Positions 11,905-25,000 of a stretch of 64,000 bases of DNA are shown here, one piece after another. A program made the position numbers and the translations under genes. The notes under the pieces were generated by a model. It saw only the letters and a program-made list of their open reading frames with translations. It ran no database searches and was not told the origin of the DNA. The DNA lies in the NCBI GenBank assembly GCA_024195265.1, contig JAJLRJ010000013.1:17260348-17324347 (forward strand). Direction: 5' to 3'. Source of the stretch: Dendrophyllia cribrosa. Taxonomy: Eukaryota; Cnidaria; Anthozoa; Scleractinia; Dendrophylliidae. Positions within the stretch are counted from its first letter, which is position 1. Each line of letters opens with the position of its first letter.

Positions 11905-12005
11905 TGCTGAAAAAAACTGTTACAAAGACAGTCGGACGTTTTGGGGATGAAACAAATGTACTGATGAAGGGGTTATCCCCGAACTGTCTGACTGTCCCAA
12001 AGGGA
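11905..12005 (+). ncRNA. Hammerhead ribozyme-like motif (core changed)
   Basis: CTGATGA (11961-11967) is followed by a GGGG/CCCC stem II and GAAC instead of GAAA, then TGTC. AGACAGTCGGAC upstream is nearly complementary to GTCTGACTGTCC downstream, giving a long distal stem I. Loss of one A in the GAAA box would explain the changed core. Confidence 0.4.
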
Positions 12006-12669
12006 GATCCCTGGTGCCCTGATTGTTTTTCTTTGAAGCCCCAGAGCCCCATGGATTTTTTTCCCTCTGGACAATGTCCAAAGCCCTGAGAAAGTACCAG
12101 TACCACAGAAATGTAGCTAAGAGCCGGCTACCAGCTAATTTCACCACCTGAAAGAGAACTTATCAATGGCTGAAATTTTACTAGAAAACAAAGACTTTGG
12201 AAGATTTTGAAGGTGAACAAGCCAGAAAAACCGGCTGAACTTGTTAATGAGCCTGCTTAGTGTTTTCTTACCTACACTCCGGGTACCACTTTTTTGGCCT
12301 TGGAGCCCTGAGCCCCCCTTTTTGGGACCTGGAGCCTTGGAGCTCTAAAACCCTTTGGGACCGTGTGGAGATAGAGGTCAGTATTAAATCATGGCTAAAT
12401 ACATTGTTTAACTGAGAAATGATTGATTCAAATGGGATTTTGTAATGGAGAAGATTGCTTACAAGAGTCTTTGCTTAGAGGGAAACTCCACTAATGGTGG
12501 AGTATATGGGGTGGGCTTCTTGTGTAGCATGAAATGTGAAGTCTTTTTTCTCTCTACAAGCAGTGTCTTCTCTTGTTACTAACTGCTAAAACCTGAGCCA
12601 GCCCACTCTAAACATGAGAAACACAATACAAACTAATGACAGTATAGTCTGTGCTTGTGTTCTGACTGA

Positions 12670-14507
12670 TTATCTGTCTGTTCCCTTCAACTGAGCATGG
12701 ACAACTTCCATAAACCACAATGCCTCACTGTGTGGATTATTGCTGAGGTCAGCAATCTTCAGCACCCTGATGCCCGGACACTCTCCACTGACACTTGACA
12801 TCAGTTGCCCAGCAACCATGACATACATTCCTATAATTAGGAATGATGATTCAATTAGCATCAGCTGACAAGTTGAGAATCCAAGAATCAACAGCCTAAA
12901 GTTTTGTTTCTTGGTGAGTGCAAAGAGATGGGGCGAGGGTTCCAAATTACTGTCGATCACCCCTCACTATCTTTAATCTTTAGCTAATCCTGCCTGCGGC
13001 CAGCAATGGTGGTCAGCACGGGTGCTCAGATGAAACATTTACAGCAAAGGTGATTACAAATTACATATCAGATGAAACATTTACATTGAAGGTGATTACA
13101 AATTACATAGAGTTCGTTCATTGAAGGAACTATTCACGCACGCATACGAAAAATATAAAACTCACGCTCAAAAAAATCTCGTACATTACAAAGGCAGCTG
13201 GCTAATATCTTCTTACATGTATTATTTGTTCATGCGAATTACCTGCCATATTCAAAAAAAATTTACATCTCATTTCATTTATACATTTTTATCCATCGAA
13301 GACAGTAGCCCGACTGTCGAAAGCTTATGGTTTTTTAATAATTTTTACCAGAGAACGCTTTTTATAATTATTTTACTGTGATGAATCCTGGTCCTCGATA
13401 TTCTTACAAAAAAGAACCTCAATTAAAATACAATAGTTATTTACATCATCATAAAAACCACCTCTTAAAGTTGAATATTAATACCAATTATTATTTTACA
13501 GTTGATGCCAGGCAGGGTCAGAGTCTATAGTTACAGTTACATGTACAAGTAGCTTGATGGATTGAGCAACTAGGCATGAAAATCAAGACTAATACACATA
13601 GCCAATTAATTCTGTTATGTCATGTTATTTCACTAAGTATTGCTCCATACCTAGTATTTTACTGTGATCCTAGATATCAAGAGCACTTATATTATCTACC
13701 AGCTATCAGAGCAGTCAAAATTTTGTCTTACAATATCGCACATTACTACATGTATCTCAGTTTACAGTATTTGATTCCCAACCCACCAAATCCATGCCAG
13801 TTATGATTTTTCTCGTCATTTTTATTGGAATTTTCCTGCAATGTTTGCCTTGTTGATTATTATTGTGAAGTAGTGTTATTTATTACCAGAATGTTGTACT
13901 AAAATGTGGGATCTACTAAACTACCTGACAAGGCTAGAAATTTTTTTAATTTAAGCTTGCCCTTTAGGCAAGCAAGTCTTAAGTTTTACTTGCCTGGACA
14001 AGTTTTTAAAAATTGTCACTTAAGCTTAGTTCACAGGCAGCTTGTCTGTATCCTTGCCCATCAGGCAATTGAGTGGGGAAAGTTACTTGCCCGGCACAAA
14101 AATCTACTTGTCCCAGGCGAAAGGACAGGACCTTTTTCAAGCCCTACCTTATCCCAAACATAGCTTTGAGCCTGTTTCTGTATTTAGAGGGGAAATCATG
14201 AGGTTATCCCCATATAAAAACAATTTTCCCAACTAAATTTTTTTTTAAATTTAAATTTACAATCCAAAGCACTGTGAATACCTTTATGAATGAACAGATC
14301 TTTTACAATCTTGGTTACTCCATTTGCCTGGATTATTCCTGTACCATCATCAAGAAACAGATCATTTCCATCTGCCGACACAAGCACCACAATGCCTTGC
14401 ACCCAGACTTGATCAGTGGAAACTGAAAGGATGCCCTCATTGTGCAAGTGACTGGCAAAGACCTTCCTGGCTGGTGTGTTTAAAATGACTACCTGTTTTT
14501 GTGACAT
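12670..14507 (-). CDS. RMI2, RecQ-mediated genome instability protein 2
   Basis: Two coding exons, 14282-14507 and 12670-12830, joined in phase 1, give 128 residues (human RMI2 has 147). RMI2 is the small OB-fold partner of RMI1 in the BLM-TOP3A-RMI1-RMI2 complex that dissolves double Holliday junctions in the nucleus. Exon 1 carries the VWVQGIVVLVSADGNDLFLD strand pair, matching VWMQGRVV in the human protein. Exon 2 carries GMYVMVAGQLMS and LKIADLSNNPHSEALWFMEV, matching the human GKYVMVMG and MTDLSDNP segments. Donor AAAG|GTATTC; acceptor ATTATAG|GA. I chose the ATG at 14507; an in-frame ATG at 14540 is possible. A GCCATCTTGC (YY1-type) site overlaps the 5' leader. It faces HDAC3 head-to-head. 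The N-terminus is shorter than in human. Confidence 0.85.
13293..13330 (+). ncRNA. Hammerhead ribozyme-like motif (one-base core deletion)
   Basis: CCAU pairs with AUGG across the core. The conserved box reads CGAAGA (CUGAAGA lacking U). Stem II has GACAGT and ACTGTC arms, then GAAA, an AGCU palindrome and U. It lies inside the RMI2 intron, on the opposite strand. Confidence 0.45.
13928..14147. mobile_element. Degenerate short element with ACTTGCC repeats
   Basis: Several copies of ACTTGCC, CTTGCC or GGCAAG crowd a 220-bp stretch ending TCAAGCCCTAC. The left end AAGGCTAGAAATT resembles the CAGGGCT ends seen elsewhere. It is too degraded to give a clear target duplication. Confidence 0.35.
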
Positions 14508-15917
14508 AAGTGCTGCAAGATGGCAATAACAGGAAAACACTGGTTTACATGTATCTGTATAATTTTTGTAGTAAATTTATTCATCTGGGCCCAGTTGTTC
14601 TAAAGCCGATTAGCGCTAATCCAGAATTAAAAGTTAACCAAGGATTTGATTTCTCTTGTTTAAAAATGTTTACAAAAGCTAATTTTAAGCTAGAGGTGAA
14701 GACAAGTCAAAGTTGAAACTCAAGGCCAAAAAGTTATTAGCAAAAATTTCATTGATTAGTTATTAACTGGATTCAAAATTGACGCTAATCCTGGGTTAGC
14801 TTAATCATGCTTTAAACAACCCAGCCCTGGACAATGTGCATAAAAATGTTCATAAATTACATGCAAATGAATTTGAAATATCAACAGCTCCTGCAAGCAA
14901 TTATTAATAGTTAGGGCTACATGTACATGTATGTCCCAAGTGTGTGGGGAATTTCAAATCAATTGCACCAGCACCAATTTGCTGTAATGACTGGTTGCAA
15001 TGACAAGAAGCAAAGAATATTTGACATCAAGTTTAAGGGTGAGAGTCTTATTTTACTTTGAAATGATTTCAAGAAAAGGACTCATACATACATGTATGTG
15101 CAAACATTTTATTGAGGACTCCCTATTGGGCTATTCATCTCAATTTACAAAATCAGTGAAAACAAATGCACTGGTAATTTCCCCCAAGCTTCGCGAGGTT
15201 CTGCGAGACACGTATTTTTAGTACATTATTTTATGAGATGCCTTCTAGGAAGGGGAGGGGGGTACGCCCGCAATCCCCCTCTCCACAAGGGCCGCGGAGG
15301 TCCACCACCTGTTTGCCGAAATATCCATTTTTGATTAACACAAATTTGAGAAATAAAATTGAAATTCATGTTTTTATTACATTCACTTTTGGATTCTAAG
15401 GATTCCACTTTCTTTAAGCAAAAGTACGCGAGTTTAAAGGTTCAGTCATTGCCAATGCCCGGAGTCATTCAGTTGGGTTGACCACTTTGCCTACGCTAAA
15501 CTGTAGAATATTAGACCACTTATTTGCATCCGTTGAATAAGAATGGCTCCTTTTGTTTTCATAAAACTCGTTCTATTAAACGTTCAGGGATATGTAAATA
15601 AGTGGCCGGGTATTCTAAAATCGCTCATTCGCTCCTTGATCCAAGACAAAAGAAATAGTATTTCGAAACTAATTGTCTAATGAACGAACGAAAAATGCTT
15701 CTACTCTCGGATTTTCTAATTGTTCCTATAAAGTTGAAACATTTATTGAAACGTTATTTGACCACGGTTTCACTCTTTCGCTCTAAGCTTACTTAAAATT
15801 TTAAGAGACTTACTAAAAAAAGTTACGAACCTTTATAGTCTTTATACCGTCCTTAAGCTTCCCGCCATTTTGAATGATTTTGTTTTGTCTGTGTAAGCCT
15901 GGGTCCTATTTTGTTAG

Positions 15918-15925
15918 TGACGTCA
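15918..15925 (+). promoter_or_regulatory. Consensus CRE upstream of HDAC3
   Basis: TGACGTCA is a perfect CREB/ATF palindrome 134 bp before the HDAC3 start codon. A CRE near a housekeeping promoter is common; binding here is inference. Confidence 0.5.
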
Positions 15926-15929
15926 TACA

Positions 15930-15939
15930 ACATGGCGGC
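15930..15939 (+). promoter_or_regulatory. YY1-type site near the HDAC3 start
   Basis: ACATGGCGGC matches the YY1 core often found just downstream of animal transcription starts. With the CRE next to it, this places the likely HDAC3 promoter in about 15830-16000. The rest of 14508-15830 holds no recognisable gene. Confidence 0.4.
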
Positions 15940-16058
15940 ACTCTGGGGCTGTACAATGGATGTCTTTGATGAGTTTGGGGGAAGGTGTTTGGAGACTTTG
16001 CTTCGTTTTATTTGAGAACTATGGTTAATCTGAGTTTAAGGTTAACGATAGAATTACA

Positions 16059-19000
16059 ATGTCTAAGAAACGGGTGGCTTATTTTTACGACGAGGACGTA
16101 GGAAACTTCCATTATGGTGAGTATTCTTGAGCTTATAGATCATACTGTATAAAGCTTAAAGTTAACTTAATATTTTGACACATGCGGTAAAATAGTTTAT
16201 AAAACGTTAAAGGTTACTGTGTTTTTTTATCGATCAAGTATGCCTCAAAAGTTTTATCGTTACAAATTTGACTTGCTATAAACTGTAGCTTAATTATGGA
16301 CAAATTGAGGTTAAGCTTTATACATATTAACTTATGTTGTTCTGTCTTTGTTCTAAGCAATAAGGTGTCTATGGAAATAAAAGAAGTGAATAAGTGACGT
16401 TAATGTAGAGTTTTGATGCTCACATTGAGTCTGGAAGGTGTTGTTGAACATTGTGAGACATAAAATGATATACCTGCCAACTTTTTCCGAGTGATAGGCG
16501 TGAGAATTTTTTCGTAGAAGTGCTAGGATTTCCGAAGGCGACCCGACCAAATCCGAAGAAAACCCGATCTATTCCGAAGATGTCCGAAGATATCCCGAAG
16601 AATTCGGAAATTTCCATAGACCTCAGACCTCTGTAATTGTGATTTTCAGAACGATAAAAACCTACAAAAAAGTGCCATATTTTCATGAACGTAACTGTAT
16701 TTTAAATTAGATCATGCGATCAGTTAAGGCTCATAGCTCAAATCTGTAAATCGGGCGTGAGAATTTGCTCCATAGGCGTGGGTAGGCGTGAGATCAGAGT
16801 TTTGGACTCGCAGGCGTGAGACTTGGCAGGTCTAAAATGTGTCAGTCAGCCCACAGGCAGCCCAAGCTCACATCACGAGAAAGCGAAGCATTAATTATTA
16901 GCGGTGTGTGAAATGGGATGTGACCCTTTGATGAAAGCGGTATTGGGTTACACGGTGGCCGTTTTAAAAATTTAAGACTGTATGGGGAAAAAATAACGTA
17001 GATTTCGAAAGCTTAATTAAGTGAAATTTAGGCATTACAGTAATTCAATAAAGTGATTCTATTGAACTCACCTCTGGCATATACTTTTGTCCTTTGGGGT
17101 ATTTCAAGCTGTTTTGGGTTGTTTTGTCACCATTGTTATTCCCTTCATAAGATGGAGTCAAGGCAGAACACTCAGTTTGAGACCAACTTCCACTCAGAGA
17201 CCGTTTGCGTCCCAAAAATCCATCCGATCAGCGATTTTTCCAGCCAAAGTTAAAGCACTATGCGCCTTTCAACGTAAAACATGTCTGGTTTCCGAACATC
17301 ATCGCACATTACACTGAAAATGAGCATTTTCGGCCACCGATTCCAAGATCGCTTCTTTCGGTGTGAGCTGGTGATTCTGAAAGTCGACACGGCCGTCGGA
17401 GAGACTTGGGTCCGAGGTCAAATTCCTCTCTCTCCAGAGTGGTTGAGGTGATTTCTGTTCAGTCCAAAACAAAGGAGCTATTCAATATGTTTTAGTGGGG
17501 ATGGGGTAAGGACTGAACATAAATGTAATGCCTAAATTTCACTTTATTAAGTGTTCGAAATCTACATTATTTTTTCCCCCATACAAAGTCTTAAATTTTT
17601 AAGACGGCCGCCGTGTAAACCCAATACCGCTTTCATCGAAGGGTCGCGTCCCGTCTCACACCGCTTATAATTAATCCTTCGCTTTCTCGTGACGTGAGCT
17701 TGGGCTGCCTGTGGTCAGCCACAGTTAATGCTCATAAATACTCTTTTTATGTGAGAGAACTATTCCAAATAGAATATGTCTTGCCATACACAGATCTAGA
17801 CTTGACACAGCCTTTTACTTAGAGCATCTAACACTGTCATATCAATGACTGCCTTCCCTTTTATGTCATTAATGGGTTATTCCAGAAAAAATCCACACCC
17901 CCCGACGGGTGGCAAGATTTTTTGACCTCTCCCCCCACCCGGATTTCCTGGCCCGCTAGACCCCCCCCCCCCACCTGGATTTCCAAGCCCAGAGACCCCC
18001 CTCCTGCCCGGATTTCCAATAAATTTTAGGAGGCCCTAAATTTACAGACAATGAAAAAAAAAAACATGTAGTCGCATTCAGGAGATCGTGTTTTTATATT
18101 TTTCTAAATTGTGGTGATTAGTGCTATAAATTGGTGAAACATTTTTTAAATAAATATTGCGTGACATAAAAAAAAAAACCGCGATTTCAATACAAAATCG
18201 AATGAAATGTTTCTTTAAATCTAGTTCCTTAAATAACTGCTTTGATTTTGGTATGTTTTAATTTTTTCCAGGCTTCACAGTTTCTTCAAAGTGTTGTCGC
18301 AAATACACAATTTTGTTTCATGCAAATTTTGTGTAAAATGTAATTTGATCGCACCCAGCTTTTTCATGATCATGAATCCAAAACATTTTTTCTTAAAGTG
18401 CTACTGCGATCAAATTTTTGATTTCCTTTTTTTACATCTTCGTGTACAATTATACTTTCTTACTCGTCTTGCCAAATTTCAATCCATTACGAACATCAGA
18501 AGTCATTTTATTTTAACATTTATGTTCGAGAATTTATGGCCGCCATTAATCAACCGTGTTCCATGCTTGGTTGCGAAAGGGATAAAGTGACGTCAAAGGC
18601 TCAAACATACCTCACGGGTTGAAATTATAATAACAATAAGTATTGAAAATCACGCGAAAACGCAACAAAAACATTGGACTTGTTCTTCGTGCAATTTTCT
18701 ATGCTCATTGTTATTATAATTTAAACCCGTGAGGTATGTTTGAGCCTTTGACGTCACTTTATCCTATTCGCAACCAGGCCTTGGAACAAGGTTGATTAAT
18801 GGCGGCCGTAAATTCTCGGACATAAATGTTTAAATAAAATGACTTCTGATGTTCGTAATGGATTGAAATTTGGCAAGATAAGTAAGAAAGTCTAATTGTA
18901 CACGAAGATGTAAAAATATGAAAATCAAAAATTTGATCGCAGTAGCACTTTAAGGTAAAAACTTTTGAATGAAAGTCATATTTCCTTGAATGAAAATGTC

Positions 19001-22000
19001 TTACACTTGTCAGAATTCAGTGATTTTCTGCTTCCGGAAGGCTTGGCGATTTATTTATGACATTTATCCTAATTGCGCGCCGAGCGCTTGTGTCTGCGAA
19101 ATATTGTAAACATCACAAATATTATTTAAATTCAGCAACCTATTTTTATTACATCTAGTGTTTTCTAAAATTTCCGACTTTTCCTGTGTATATAGAATGC
19201 CATTCTTATCCGTAAGAATGATTCACATAATGTTTACGCGAATCAAAAAAATCTTGAAAGCAAACAAATTCAGAAAGCGCTATTTAATTTAATTATATTT
19301 ACTAGCGCCTTTACCGTTTATATATTGGCTTCACAAAGAAAACATTCGAACAAGTTTGATCGCAATTTGCCTTTAAGTATTAAATTGGAAAGCTTCTTTC
19401 AATTATTTTATATTTCCTTCAAGGTTTAACGCATCAACTAAATAGTACACTAGGAAGAGCGGCATAAAAGTTTGGACATTTGCGTAAGCCGTATATTACT
19501 AAGCTTATATCAGATTACAGGGAACGTGCACGAAAGCAAGCTGAAACAATTCTACAAATAGAAAACAATGCGTACTTGCATAACAGTACATCGATTGTTT
19601 TTGTCAAAAATCTTTTGTCTTTTTTCAAATCGGCTGATACTTTTTAACCTTTCCCTGACAATTTGTTGCTGGCAAGAACTCGGACACGAGCTTTGTTGCA
19701 AGGTACCGAAGCACGCTTCCGGTTACGTTAACCACTGACTTTCTCCATATTTGAGTTGTATTTTCTCCCTTTCATCCGGTTTATTCTCTATGAACAGTGT
19801 GGAACCGACGAAGTTAAACCTTAACTTATTGTTTTGAACACAAAGTGTTCTCTTCAAATTATTTTCAAAAAATCGACCCCTGAGGAAGGATTTTTAGGTC
19901 CAGACCCCCCCTCCCGCCTGGATTTCCAGAGCCCTCAACCCCCCCCCTCCCGCGCGAATTTCCAGCATGCCATCCGTCGGGGGGGTGTGGATTTTTTCTG
20001 GAATAACCCAATGTTGTTTTTCCCCTTTTCACTTTTGTTTTTTCGTAATATTTTATTGTTAATGTTAGTTTAACATCTAGCTAATTTAAGACTAACAAGG
20101 ACTTTGTGACTGCTCGCCGTTCCATTGCCAAATAATAGCGACCTTCAGATTGGACTACGAGTACGAGATTGAGTACGAGTACGAGTTTTCAAACCAAATT
20201 CGTGTGCCTCATATACTTAATTATCACACCAATCTTATCCCTAACGTTTATTTACGTGTTTAAGTCAGCAACAGGAAGGAGTTACAGTTCGGTGGATACA
20301 ATTATCTCGAAATTCCAAAGTCGTACTCGTACTCGATTTCGTACTCGTAGTCAAATCTGAAGGTCGCTAATATTACATGCACTACAGTCAGTACAATTAA
20401 AGATTATACTAAATATTGCAAAAAAACTGGAACAATTTTATTGTTAAATTTTGGTCTGTTATTTGTCACAAACAAAAATCCAATTTGATATGACAAATTA
20501 GTAATTTTGAAAACTGAAAATAATTATGTTTAACCCTTTTAAGAATAGTCATCACTGTCTTGTCCACGATAAAGAGGTTAAGTTTATGTGAATTATTATA
20601 GAGGGTCTGTATTTTCAATTATTGTATTTATAGAGGTTATTTTTTAGAAAATGTATAGAGATTTTGGCGGAAAACAAACAAAGTGTCCATAATAAAACAG
20701 TGTCCCATAAAGAGAGGTTCGACTACAATGTATAGACTTGTTTTCTTTAAATGTCATCATTGTGCTATAAAATAGTCTAAAATTTTGTTAATAAATTTTT
20801 ATTTTCCCCAGGCCCCAACCACCCAATGAAACCTCACAGACTCACTTTAACACATAACCTTGTTTTCAACTATGATCTTCACAGGAAAATGGAGGTACAG
20901 TAATAGCTTGTTGTTTTGTAGCTTGCCTTTTGCATGCTCTAAGATTGTGGTTTGAGGACAAAGCCCACAGCTGTAGTACATGTTATGGCTAAAATGTTTC
21001 TTTGGTTTGAAAATTTACAAACCAGTTTGCTTTTTTTTGTTTTCCATTGTCTCAAAATATGGTAATGAATCTAAGACAAAGGAAAATTTAAATTTAAATT
21101 AGTTTTAAAATTTTCGAACCAAAGAAAAATTTAAACCTCAACATACACATTAAACTCCTTACATGTAGTTTCTTATTTCCTACACTGATCTACTGATCTG
21201 AATTGCTGTTATTAAAAAGTGAAGGATCAAGAAATAATATTTTTTTTTATTAAAAGGCGTGGTTGAAAATCTTGCTGAGTGGTGATTTGGCTTTGAGTTC
21301 CAAATTGCTGCAAATTAGCTCCATTTTGGTATACATATTTACATATTTCCTCAGGGCTTGATTAATAATAAAGATCTTTTGACATGGAGCCCATGTCACA
21401 AGAGTGGTTCAGTGGGTCCCTGTATTAAAAAATAATAATAAATAAAAAAGAAAGAAATATCAAGAAAACTTACAAATAGTTAAAAAGTTGTTGTTTTTCT
21501 ACTCACACTGTAGGTGTACAAGCCATACAGGGCAACATATCATGATATGTGCAGATTTCACTCTAATGACTATATACAATTTCTAAGGAGGTGAGATTAT
21601 ATTAGCTTATGAGGTAACCATAAATATTACATATAATACATGAAGGTTGCTCTGATTAATACTGTAAATCCATTCCAGTTTCCATTTTCAGTTATACATG
21701 TAGACCACAGATGACATCAAAATGTGGTAAGAACAAAATGTAGGCAACGAGCCGCTGGTTAGGTGGTCACTGATGTTCTCATACCACGTTTTGACATTTT
21801 CTGTGATCTACTTGTATAACTGAACAGATTCACAGCAAAATGGAGTCTTTTTGTTTTATGCAATAACAGGAAAAAAAACCAGCTTTGTAGTACAGTTGAA
21901 CCTCTCTAATACGGACACCGAAGGGACAGAGCAAAGTGTCCGTATTAGAGAGGTGTCCGTATTATAGAGGTGACCACGATGACGTCACTTTTAAAACTTC

Positions 22001-25000
22001 ACTGACAGTTTTTGTTCATTAACTAAAAACAGGCCCACACTCGTCTTTTAACTGCATCTAAATCGATTAATATACAGCATTGAGACACTGTCTATCAGCA
22101 GTGTACATGTAGTACATTGTAAAATTCTCAGATACCGTAAGGTATACAAATCACTGTTTTAAAACGAAACGAACTACAACGCAATGCTGTATGTAAAAAA
22201 GTAATATAAAGTACAATTCTGAAAACGTCTTTCGATATATGTTTGTAACCACAAACAGGAAATTGTATTACTTACTCAAACTATCATCACCTGATCATCG
22301 GAGTGTCCGTAATAAAGAGGTTAAGTTTGTATGAACTTGCTCTCTTGGGCCGAGATTTAGTGTCCGTAGTCCGTATTAGAGAGGGTCCGTATTATAGAGG
22401 TTTTTTTTAAAGAAAATATGCGAGAATTTTGTCGGGACATAGGAAACTGTCCGTATTAGAGAGGTGTCCGTATTAGAGAGGTGTCCGTAAGGAGAGGTTC
22501 GACTGTAATTGATTGTGATCATGACTGTTTCAGGATTTTTTTTTCTAATTTCAGCATTTCCACATCCACATAAGTTACTACTTTTCATTTTGGTTTCCTC
22601 TTTTTCTTAATTGACAATACTGAATAGCTCTGATACCTTCACTTGCCCTTTCCCTTTTCAAAACTGTCCACCATGTTGGCTATGACATCAGCTGTGTGTC
22701 TGTACTCTTACATTGTATATATCATCGTCATTGACCAATCAAAATGTACATAACAAAACATTGACAACACCAGAAACCAATTAAATTATTCCCCAGCAAC
22801 TTTCTTCACTTACCCATCAGTAGTTAAAAATAACTGACAGCCATGTGCACGTATTGTACGATGGCTGGCTGGCTGACCTGTAAACTATCGTACTATGGCT
22901 GGCTGACCTGTACACATTATTGTATGATGGCTGGTTGACCTGTACTTAACAGTACACTATCGTATGATGGCTGGCTGACCTGTACTGTACATTTACAGTG
23001 TGTATCTTACAATGACCGGCTGACCTGTACACATGCAATGTATTGTATGATGGCTGGATGACCTGTACACGTACACTGTATCATACAATGGCTGGCTGAC
23101 CTGTACACCAGGGCATGAAATTGCACCTGATACAGTCGCCAATGTGCCTAAGTTTTCCATGCTGGCGACCAAGATTCAAAATTTGGTCGCCATATTGGTG
23201 ACCAGAACCCTTTGCTTCATCCTACCTTTAAGTATTGTACAATTAAATAAAGCTTGAAGGTGGGTAAATTGGTGCAAATGACGAGGTTTGTAGCAAAACT
23301 GTCACGAACTCTACGAAGTGAAACGTCAACATCCGCCATCTTGGATATTTCAGAGCCTACGTTGTACATGTATATTGTGCGTTCAAATGTCCCTTTTGCT
23401 AACAGTGCATATTGCGGGGTCATGTCAACAATGTTTTGTTTTCGTTTTTGGAAAAATGAATGGCTACTAACTTTTTGGACTTGGCGACCACTTTGGAATA
23501 TTTAGGAGCCAAATGTCTCCTTGAGAAAAAAGTTAATTTTGTGCCCTGTACAACATCGTACAATGGCTGGTTGACCTGTACACATATCGTACAATGGCTG
23601 GCTGACGTGCACACATATCTTACAATGGCTGGCTGACCTGTACATGTATTGTATGATGGCTGGCTGACCTGTACACGTATCGTACGATGGCTGACTGACC
23701 TTAAGAACGATAATTATTTTATAGGGTAACACCACAAAATACAGGAGGACAAAACAAATTGGCAAACAATTTTAATGTTGGAGAAGACTGGTAAGTAGTC
23801 CCCTAATGCCTACTTCTACAATGTACTGTACCATGTACTGTACCATGTACTGTACCATGTACTGTACCATGTTCTGTGTTACAAATAGATTTTATATCAC
23901 AGTAGCAAAAATAAGATTATTTTCAAAAGGTAGCCTTTAAGATTTCTATATTTTGTTTTTCCCATACAGTATGTAATGTACATGTATTTTTACAAAAGAA
24001 ATAAAAATTGATTACAGTCAACTCTCTCATAGCGACCACTTCTCATAAGCAACCACTTCCTGTAAGCGACCACTTTGTAAATAACCGTTTCGTTTCTCAG
24101 TCAAATACTGTTTCAAAACTCTCTTGAAGCGACCACTACTCAAATTTCTTAAGCAACTGCAACCACTTTTTAGGCCAGAAATTTGACATATTCTTTTGTT
24201 TTCTGTTTCCGTTAAGCGACCACCCGGCATGATCACGTATGATCACAAAAGTTCAGTTTTAAATAGTGCTGACCCGGAGTGCTGACAGATAATAACAGTT
24301 TACTTACAAAATTAAAAAAGATGGCTGTAATAAGATCTGTAGATAAACAAGCAGATTGTTACAGTGAGGAGTATGATAAGATTTTCCAAGCGCTATTTGA
24401 TATGAAATATGCCAGTGCTTTCAATCTTTTTCCTAAGCCATAGAATAGAAATGTCGTTGTCTCCTTAGAAAATGTAACTGGGCACAAGGAATTTTCAGTC
24501 AATAACAAGTGACACATTTTAAACTGTATTGTACTTTTTTCCTGAATCGTGTTGCTTGTAAAAAGAACAAATTAGTTCTTTATGTAATTATGTTAAACAA
24601 TTTAGTTTGAGCCTATTTTGTTGAATTTTGCCGTAAGCAACCACACCTCCCGTAAGCAACCATTTTGTCGTGCACCAAGGGTGGTTGCTGACAAGAGAGT
24701 TGACTGTAATTACTCGAAATGAACAAAATAAAAATTAATACAAATAATCTGATTTTGTTTCATTTATATTTGCATGTAACAGTGTTTCAAAGTCCAGTGA
24801 TTAAAGCCCAGTTCAAATGACAAGCGTTTTGAGCACGGCACCCCTAACTTTGGGCACCCATGCCTAAATGTTCGGCCCATCAATTGTCCATTTGCATAAC
24901 AAAATTTTCTATATTTAGGGCACCGCTAATTTTTTAATGGGCACTAAAATGAGAAACGGCACCTCTAAATTAACGAGCATATCGATGCATTTGTCAGCGG

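Noticed and set aside
12080..12130. CTGAGAAAGTACCAGTACC ... GAAATGTAG as a hammerhead
   Set aside because: The first box is CTGAGAA, not CTGANGA, and stem I arms do not pair.
17053..17317. Overlapping frames as a gene
   Set aside because: They lie inside an inverted-repeat element and show no domain.
19858..19900. CCCCTGAGGAAGGAT resembling the 8792 hammerhead box
   Set aside because: No stem II and no GAAA follow; it is C-rich subterminal repeat of the 17874-20009 element.
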